DNA of 64,000 bases, taken from Litorivita sp050633545. Its GTDB lineage: Bacteria > Pseudomonadota > Alphaproteobacteria > Rhodobacterales > Rhodobacteraceae. The stretch spans positions 310,001 to 374,000 of the forward strand of contig JBOEGS010000004.1 of the NCBI GenBank assembly GCA_050633545.1, in the 5' to 3' direction. The notes below the pieces were generated by a model. The model had not been told where the DNA came from, did not search any database, and worked only from the letters and a program-made list of their open reading frames with translations. Below, piece after piece: positions 59,082 to 64,000 of the stretch. Position numbers and translations under genes: made by a program. Within the stretch, counting starts at the first letter, position 1. Every line of letters begins with the position of its first letter.

Positions 59082-59474
59082 ATGCCCCTTCACCGATTTG
59101 CGATCCGTGTCTATTACGAGGATACCGATATGGCCGGTATCGTCTATTATGCCAATTACCTCAAATACATAGAGCGTGCGCGCAGCGATTGGGTGCGCGA
59201 GGTGGGCGTTGATCAAAATGCCCTGCGCGAGGGCGAGGGATTGGTTTTTGCGGTGCGCCGTGTCGAGGCCGATTACCTTTTGCCTGCCAAATTCGACGAT
59301 GTTTTGGAGGTCACCACCGCCACGGTGCAGGTCACCGGCGCGCGGATGGTTCTCGAGCAGCAGGTGCTGCGCGACGGCGAGGTGTTGTTTTCGGCGCAGG
59401 TGACGCTTGTGGTGATCAATGAGGCGGGCCATGCATCGCGGCTTCCGGCAAATATCCGCCGTATCGTGCACTGA
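59082..59474 (+). CDS. ybgC: Tol-Pal associated acyl-CoA thioesterase YbgC
   Basis: A 130-residue hotdog-fold thioesterase of the 4-hydroxybenzoyl-CoA type. The motif YYEDTDMAGIVYYANYLKYI (11-30) carries the catalytic Asp16; ERARSDWVR follows. Its place just before tolQ is standard. The frame is open further upstream but the conserved amino terminus fixes MPLHRFAIRVYYEDTD as the start. A separate promoter for tolQ seems to lie in the 112-bp gap after it. Confidence 0.94.
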   Translation: MPLHRFAIRVYYEDTDMAGIVYYANYLKYIERARSDWVREVGVDQNALREGEGLVFAVRRVEADYLLPAKFDDVLEVTTATVQVTGARMVLEQQVLRDGEVLFSAQVTLVVINEAGHASRLPANIRRIVH

Positions 59475-59521
59475 TCCGCGCCCGAGGCGGCGTTATGACG
59501 AGATCGTGTTGGCTTTCCCCT

Positions 59522-59549
59522 GTGACATGCGCTAATCTGCTTGCATAAT
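59522..59549 (+). promoter_or_regulatory. Candidate sigma-70 promoter for tolQRAB
   Basis: -35 GTGACA and -10 CATAAT (each five of six to consensus) with 16-bp spacing, 37 bp before the tolQ start. Preceded by TGC it also resembles an extended -10 region. Prediction only. Confidence 0.5.
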
Positions 59550-59586
59550 AAGGCCCATAAACGAGGCCGCAAAAAAGAGCAGGCAG

Positions 59587-60282
59587 ATGGAAGCAGAAAC
59601 TCTGGCTTTGGCGCAGGAGATTGATTTCTCCATGTGGGCCCTATTCGCACGCGCCACAATCACCGTTAAACTTGTCATGCTGATGCTGATCGCGGCCTCT
59701 TTTTGGTCTTGGTCGATCATCGTGCAAAAATGGATTCTCTACCGTAAGGCGCGGCGCGAGGCCGAAAGTTTTGATCGCGCCTTTTGGTCGGGCGAGCCGT
59801 TGGACGCGCTTTATGACGAGATCGGCGCCGATCCGGACGGGCATGCGCAAAAGGTTTTTGCCGCCGGTATGACCGAATGGCGCCGCTCGCACCGCGAGGA
59901 CGGGGCGATGATCGCGGGGGCCTCGGCGCGTATTGACCGCTCGATGGATGTGGCGATCGCCAAAGAGGCCGAGAAGTTGCAAAGCGGTTTGCCGGTTCTG
60001 GCCACGGTCGGATCGACCGCGCCTTTTGTCGGTCTTTTTGGCACGGTGATGGGGATCATGAACGCCTTTGTCGAAATCGCGGCACAGCAAAACACCAATC
60101 TGGCCGTGGTCGCCCCCGGTATTGCCGAGGCGCTATTGGCAACGGGGCTTGGGTTGCTGGCGGCGATTCCGGCGGTGATTTTCTATAACAAACTCTCGTC
60201 TGATGCGGATCGGCTGATCGCGGGCTATGAAGCCTTTGCCGACGAGTTCTCCACCATCCTCAGCCGCCAGTTGGACAGCTGA
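59587..60282 (+). CDS. tolQ: Tol-Pal proton channel subunit TolQ
   Basis: MotA/TolQ/ExbB-type inner-membrane protein, 231 residues, with three membrane segments: one near the start (TVKLVMLMLIAASFWSWSII) and two later (VLATVGSTAPFVGLFGTVMG and IAEALLATGLGLLAAIPAVI). With TolR it forms the proton-driven motor that energises TolA during cell division and keeps the outer membrane attached. Two bases are left between its stop codon and the tolR start. Confidence 0.96.
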   Translation: MEAETLALAQEIDFSMWALFARATITVKLVMLMLIAASFWSWSIIVQKWILYRKARREAESFDRAFWSGEPLDALYDEIGADPDGHAQKVFAAGMTEWRRSHREDGAMIAGASARIDRSMDVAIAKEAEKLQSGLPVLATVGSTAPFVGLFGTVMGIMNAFVEIAAQQNTNLAVVAPGIAEALLATGLGLLAAIPAVIFYNKLSSDADRLIAGYEAFADEFSTILSRQLDS

Positions 60283-60283
60283 T

Positions 60284-60760
60284 ATGGGCGCCGGAGTGAT
60301 CCAGAAGACAGGCGGCGGCGGGCGCCGTCGTCGTGGTCGCGGGCGTTCGCGGCCCATGGCCGAGATCAACGTCACGCCCTTTGTCGATGTGATGCTGGTG
60401 CTGCTGATCATCTTTATGGTGGCCGCGCCCTTGATGACCGTGGGCGTGCCCGTGGAATTGCCCAAGACCGCCGCCAAAGCCTTGCCTGGCGAGACCGAAG
60501 AGCCTTTGACAGTGACCATCACGGCGGCGGGCGAGGTGATGTTGCAAAAGACCCCTGTCGAGGTGGGCGACCTGATCACCAAGCTGACGGCGATTGCCGC
60601 CGAGCGTGAGGGCGACCGCGTGTTCTTGCGCGCTGACGGGGCGGTGCCCTATGCGCAGGTGGTCGAGATCATGGGCGCGATGAACCGCGGCGGGTTTTCC
60701 AACATCGGTTTGGTGACGGAAACCGGCGGGCCGACCTTGACCGGCGGCGCAGGAAACTGA
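60284..60760 (+). CDS. tolR: Tol-Pal proton channel subunit TolR
   Basis: ExbD/TolR-type protein, 158 residues: a glycine/arginine-rich cytoplasmic start (GGGGRRRRGRGRSRPMAE), a single membrane helix (VDVMLVLLIIFMVAAPLM) with the essential Asp of the FVDVMLVLLIIF motif, and a periplasmic domain. The start MGAGVIQKTGGGG is the ATG directly after tolQ. The basic amino terminus is longer than in E. coli. Confidence 0.95.
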   Translation: MGAGVIQKTGGGGRRRRGRGRSRPMAEINVTPFVDVMLVLLIIFMVAAPLMTVGVPVELPKTAAKALPGETEEPLTVTITAAGEVMLQKTPVEVGDLITKLTAIAAEREGDRVFLRADGAVPYAQVVEIMGAMNRGGFSNIGLVTETGGPTLTGGAGN

Positions 60761-60770
60761 GGCGCAAGGC

Positions 60771-61970
60771 GTGCTGCATAAAGAGCATATCGGGCATTAT
60801 GTCTCCGGTGCGGGCCATTTGGGTCTCATCGGCTGGATGCTTTTTGGCGGCTGGCTCAGCCCCAATCCCGACCCTGTCGAGGTTTCCGAAGTGTCGGTGA
60901 TCTCGGGGGCCGAATATGCGGCATTGGTGGCCGAGGCCGCTGCGCCCAAAGCGGCCAGCGAGGCGCCGCAGGTGCCGCAGGCCGCCGCGCCCGATGAGGC
61001 CCCCGCGCCGCCGCAGGCCGAGCAGGCCGAGCAGGCCGACCGGCCAATCACGCCGCCCGATGCGGTGCCCGAGCCGCGCGCGGAAACCGCGCCCGATGTG
61101 TCGCAACTTGCGCCGCCGCCGCAGGCCGAGGCGCAAGAGGAAGCGCCCGATGCGCCGCCTGCGCCGCGCACCGATATTGCGGTTCTGGCCCCCGAGGTCT
61201 CGGCGCGCCCGCAGCCGCGCCCCGCGCCGCGCGTGGCGCCGACCCCCGTCGCGCGCCCTGCGCCCGAGGCCAAGGTCGATGATGCGGTTCGCGAGGCTGC
61301 AGAGCCTGCGCCGCAAGCCGATGCGCCGCCTCAGACAGAGCAGCAAGCCACCGCGCCGCAGGAGGCTGCGGTGCAGACGGCGTTGGAGAACGAGCCGGCC
61401 AAGGCCGCGCCCTTGACCTCGCTGCGCCCCAAATCACGCCCTGCGCAGGCGGCGCCAAAGCCGGCCGAGGCCGAGAAACCCGCTCAAACCGCCGAAAAGC
61501 CCGCCGAGAAACCTGCTGCCAAGCCTGCGGATAAACCCGCCGTCAAGGATGCGGTCAAGGATGCTTTGGCCGAGGCCTTGGGCGCGGCGGGCGCGGCGGA
61601 GGGGGCCACCTCGCAAAGCGGCGGCAACGGCACGGCGGCCTCCGGCCCGCCCCTGACGGCGGGCGAGCGCGACGATCTGCGCGTGGCGGTTTCGGCCTGT
61701 TGGAATCTCGGCGCGCTGTCGTCGGATGCGATGCGCACGACTGTCACCGTGGCCATGTCGATGGGCGAGGACGGCAGGCCGATCACCAATTCGATCCGCC
61801 TTGCCGGTTTCGACGGCGGCAGTTCGGCCTCGGCGCAGCAGGCTTTTGATGTGGCGCGGCGGGCGATTATCCGCTGCACCAAGGACGGATACAACTTGCC
61901 ACGGGACAAATACGCCCAGTGGCGCGACATTGAGATGACCTTCAATCCCGAGAAGATGAGGCAAAGATGA
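60771..61970 (+). CDS. tolA: TolA-like envelope protein
   Basis: A 399-residue protein with one amino-terminal membrane helix (GAGHLGLIGWMLFGGWL), a long Ala/Pro/Glu-rich periplasmic arm (about 50-285, with tandem PAEKPAEKPAAKP-like stretches) and a small carboxy-terminal domain (LRVAVSACWNLGALSSDAM onward) as in alphaproteobacterial TolA. It starts at GTG. The arm is low-complexity and likely to vary in length between strains. Overlaps tolB by four bases. Confidence 0.9.
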   Translation: MLHKEHIGHYVSGAGHLGLIGWMLFGGWLSPNPDPVEVSEVSVISGAEYAALVAEAAAPKAASEAPQVPQAAAPDEAPAPPQAEQAEQADRPITPPDAVPEPRAETAPDVSQLAPPPQAEAQEEAPDAPPAPRTDIAVLAPEVSARPQPRPAPRVAPTPVARPAPEAKVDDAVREAAEPAPQADAPPQTEQQATAPQEAAVQTALENEPAKAAPLTSLRPKSRPAQAAPKPAEAEKPAQTAEKPAEKPAAKPADKPAVKDAVKDALAEALGAAGAAEGATSQSGGNGTAASGPPLTAGERDDLRVAVSACWNLGALSSDAMRTTVTVAMSMGEDGRPITNSIRLAGFDGGSSASAQQAFDVARRAIIRCTKDGYNLPRDKYAQWRDIEMTFNPEKMRQR

Positions 61971-63292
61971 GTAGACTGATTGCGATGTGTTTGATGGCCT
62001 TGGGCGCGTTTTTGGCGCCTGCGGCCCATGCGCAAAACGGCCCGCTGAAGATCGAGATCACCGACGGGGTGATCGAACCTTTGCCTTATGCGGTGCCCGA
62101 TTTCGTTGCCGAAAGCAGCGCGGCTGCGGGCATGGCGGCGCAACTGGCGCGGGTTGTGGCCGAAGACCTGAGCGGCACGGGCCTGTTTCGTGAAGTGCCC
62201 AAAGAGGCCTATATCAGCCAGATCACCTCTTTCGCCTCGCCAGTGGAATTTTCGGACTGGAAGGCGATCAATGCGCAGGCGTTGATCACCGGCGCTGTCG
62301 ATCTGGCGGCGGGCGGCAGATTGGTCGTGAAATTTCGCGTCTATGACGTCTTTGCCGGTCAAGAGATCGGATCGGGATTGCAATTCGTCGGCACTCAGGA
62401 CGGATGGCGGCGCATGGCCCATAAGGTCGCCGATGCGGTCTATAGCCGGATCACCGGCGAGGGCGGCTATTTCGACAGCCGCGTGGTGTTTGTCGCCGAA
62501 AGCGGCCCCAAGAACGAGCGCAAAAAGCGCCTTGCGATCATGGATTACGACGGCGCGAATGTGCAATATCTGACCGACAGCCGCTCTATCGTTCTGGCGC
62601 CGCGGTTCTCGCCCACGGGCGACCGCGTGCTCTATACCAGCTACGAGAGCGGTTTCCCGCGTATCTATGTGCTTGATGTGGCCTCGGTGGGCAAACGCGC
62701 GCTGGAAAATCAAGAGGGCACCATGAGCTTTGCGCCGCGCTTTGCCCCTGACGGGCGCACGGTGGTCTATTCGCTGACCCAAGGGGGCAATACCGATATC
62801 TATGCGATGGATATCGCCTCGGGCGCGGCGCAGCGGCTGACCTCTGCGCCCTCGATCGAGACCGCGCCGAGCTTTTCGCCCGACGGGCGTCAGATCGTAT
62901 TTGAAAGCGACCGCAGCGGTGCGCCGCAGCTCTACATCATGCCCGCTGCGGGCGGCGAGGCCAAACGCATCAGCTTCGGCCAAGGCCGCTATGGCACGCC
63001 GGTCTGGTCGCCGCGCGGCGATCTCATCGCCTTTACCAAACAAAGCAAGGGCCGGTTCCATATCGGCGTGATGCGCACGGATGGCTCCGAAGAGCGGCTG
63101 CTCACGGCTTCGTTCCTTGACGAGGGTCCGACATGGGCCCCCAATGGCCGCGTGATTATGTTCACCCGCGAAACCCAAGGCGCGGGCGGGCAGGCGAGCC
63201 TTTATTCGGTCGATATCACGGGGCGCAATGTCAAACGCGTGCGCACCGAAGGCGGTGCATCCGATCCGGCATGGTCGCCTTTGCAAAATTAA
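61967..63292 (+). CDS. tolB: Tol-Pal system beta-propeller protein TolB
   Basis: Periplasmic protein, 441 residues, linking TolA and Pal. A Sec signal peptide (LIAMCLMALGAFLAPAAHA, cleaved near residue 22) is followed by an amino-terminal domain (GVIEPLPYAVPDFV) and a six-bladed propeller with repeated FSPDGRQIVF- and PAWSP-like units (e.g. PSFSPDGRQIVFESDRSG). Starts in an ATGA overlap with tolA. All repeats appear intact. Confidence 0.96.
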   Translation: MSRLIAMCLMALGAFLAPAAHAQNGPLKIEITDGVIEPLPYAVPDFVAESSAAAGMAAQLARVVAEDLSGTGLFREVPKEAYISQITSFASPVEFSDWKAINAQALITGAVDLAAGGRLVVKFRVYDVFAGQEIGSGLQFVGTQDGWRRMAHKVADAVYSRITGEGGYFDSRVVFVAESGPKNERKKRLAIMDYDGANVQYLTDSRSIVLAPRFSPTGDRVLYTSYESGFPRIYVLDVASVGKRALENQEGTMSFAPRFAPDGRTVVYSLTQGGNTDIYAMDIASGAAQRLTSAPSIETAPSFSPDGRQIVFESDRSGAPQLYIMPAAGGEAKRISFGQGRYGTPVWSPRGDLIAFTKQSKGRFHIGVMRTDGSEERLLTASFLDEGPTWAPNGRVIMFTRETQGAGGQASLYSVDITGRNVKRVRTEGGASDPAWSPLQN

Positions 63293-63297
63293 CCGCG

Positions 63298-63323
63298 CCC
63301 GCGCCTTCGCAATAAGGCGCGGG
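63298..63323. other. Hairpin just after tolB
   Basis: CCCGCGCCTT and AAGGCGCGGG are perfect 10-bp complements around CGCAAT, starting six bases after the tolB stop. No T-run follows on the plus strand, so it may be an mRNA-processing or stability hairpin between tolB and pal rather than a terminator. Confidence 0.55.
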
Positions 63324-63324
63324 T

Positions 63325-63338
63325 GAACATATATGCGG
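63325..63338 (+). repeat. Direct repeat GAACATATATGCGG (first copy)
   Basis: Matches 63472-63485 (GAACATATATGTGG) at 13 of 14 bases; the second copy lies 9 bases before the pal start. The AT-rich words are unusual here and may be promoter elements or a site bound by a regulator. Confidence 0.4.
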
Positions 63339-63471
63339 AGGTTGTGTTTTGAATGTGCCTCTATATGTGGTAGAAAAGAGCAAACCGGCGCGGCGCAGAT
63401 CGGCGCAGACGGCGGAACGAGACGAAATCAGGCGGCGCGCCGGTGGGGCATGCCGCGACAATGACAGAGCA

Positions 63472-63485
63472 GAACATATATGTGG
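63472..63485 (+). repeat. Direct repeat GAACATATATGTGG (second copy)
   Basis: Second copy of the 14-bp element, ending nine bases before the pal start codon and overlapping its ribosome-binding region (GTGGGGC). Confidence 0.4.
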
Positions 63486-63494
63486 GGCAAAGAC

Positions 63495-64000
63495 ATGACA
63501 TTCCTGAGCAAAGCGCTTCTCCTGACGGCGGGGCTTTCCTTGGCCGCCTGCACCAATCCCAACCGGTTTGGCGGCGGTGACACGGTTGATTTGAACGGCG
63601 CGGGCAGCGCCAATAGCGCGGCCATGGCCGGTTCGGCCTCCGATCCGACCTCGCCGCTGTATTTCCAGCAAACCGTCGGCGACCGCGTGTTGTTCGAGGT
63701 GGACCAATCGACCCTGAACGCGGGCGCGCGCGCGACCTTGGACGGGCAGGCCGCGTGGCTTGCGTCAAACGGCGATTACGCTGCGGTCATCGAGGGTCAT
63801 GCGGACGAGCAAGGCACCCGCGAATATAACCTTGGATTGGGGGCCAAACGGGCCGAAGCGGTGCGCGCCTATCTCGTCTCCAAAGGGGTTTCCAACGCGC
63901 GGCTCAAGGTTTTGTCCTACGGCAAGGAGCGCCCGATCGAGATTTGCAGCGCCGAGTCCTGCTATGCCAAGAACCGCCGCGCCGTGACGATCCTGTCGTC
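63495..64000 (+). CDS. pal: Peptidoglycan-associated lipoprotein Pal (carboxy terminus beyond the window)
   Basis: Outer-membrane lipoprotein that anchors to peptidoglycan and works with TolB. The first 168 codons are present. The signal peptide ends in the lipobox LAAC, so lipidated Cys19 is the mature amino terminus. The OmpA-like domain follows: VLFEVDQSTLNAGARATLDG, GHADEQGTREYNLGLG and RAEAVRAYLVSKGV. The gene is cut by the right edge only a few codons before its expected end. Confidence 0.95.
   Translation, partial: MTFLSKALLLTAGLSLAACTNPNRFGGGDTVDLNGAGSANSAAMAGSASDPTSPLYFQQTVGDRVLFEVDQSTLNAGARATLDGQAAWLASNGDYAAVIEGHADEQGTREYNLGLGAKRAEAVRAYLVSKGVSNARLKVLSYGKERPIEICSAESCYAKNRRAVTILS

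Overview
The window is a GC-rich chromosome segment from an alphaproteobacterium, most likely of the Rhodobacteraceae/Roseobacter group. This rests on the complete phn C-P lyase cluster, the urtABCDE urea transporter, a phosphatidylcholine synthase (Pcs), the DUF484-xerC pair, the ruvCAB-ybgC-tolQRAB-pal block, DUF1127 and DUF6958 proteins, tight ATGA/TGATG gene overlaps and frequent TTG/GTG starts. I saw no rRNA, tRNA, CRISPR array, prophage or insertion sequence.

Layout. 1-6441: phnF (partial, minus) diverges from phnG-H-I-J-K-L-N-M, a nearly gapless operon that opens phosphonate C-P bonds, with a candidate Pho box in the phnF/phnG gap. 6438-10195: an M20 amidohydrolase and a long PLP-dependent Orn/Lys/Arg decarboxylase. 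10751-16296: a five-gene oligopeptide/nickel-type ABC importer with a Tat-exported binding protein; its first permease gene carries an in-frame TGA. 16413-26337: lipid and ketone type metabolism, with a TesB thioesterase, alpha/beta hydrolase, Baeyer-Villiger-type monooxygenase, a regulator with two TetR DNA-binding domains, an SDR dehydrogenase, an AbrB-type membrane protein and a fatty-acyl-CoA-ligase-like enzyme. Related short motifs (core GGTATG) lie in front of several of these genes. 26412-32684: urtABCDE on the minus strand. 33161-43639: truA, a coupled YcjX-GNAT-YcjF set, a giant DUF2339 membrane protein and ileS. 43768-49472: ogt, pcs, xerC, DUF484, priA and a DUF6958 protein. 49531-53819: YeeE/YedE, MFS and MATE transporters. 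53920-58978: prmA, a one-TM hypothetical, DUF1127, ruvC-ruvA-ruvB and a conserved hypothetical. 59082 to the end: ybgC, tolQ, tolR, tolA, tolB and pal (cut by the right edge).

How the genes fit together. The left part is nutrient scavenging (phosphonate, peptides, urea). The 17.4-26.3 kb part looks like a small local regulon around the double-TetR protein: a BVMO turns a ketone into an ester, a hydrolase cleaves it, an SDR oxidises an alcohol and a ligase activates an acid, which is chemically coherent but inferred. The right third is housekeeping: translation, replication restart, recombination and envelope integrity.

Most noteworthy observations: the nonsense codon in an otherwise intact permease; the shared motif and two-headed TetR regulator around the BVMO locus, with a 1.2 kb gene-free stretch holding two motif copies and a TTGACC/GGTCAA palindrome; a 24-codon ORF coupled at both ends between phnN and phnM; tandem repeats filling the urtB-urtC gap; and a large nested inverted repeat in the leader of the DUF1127 gene. 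Starts were chosen by eye from ribosome-binding sites and family alignment; no searches were run.
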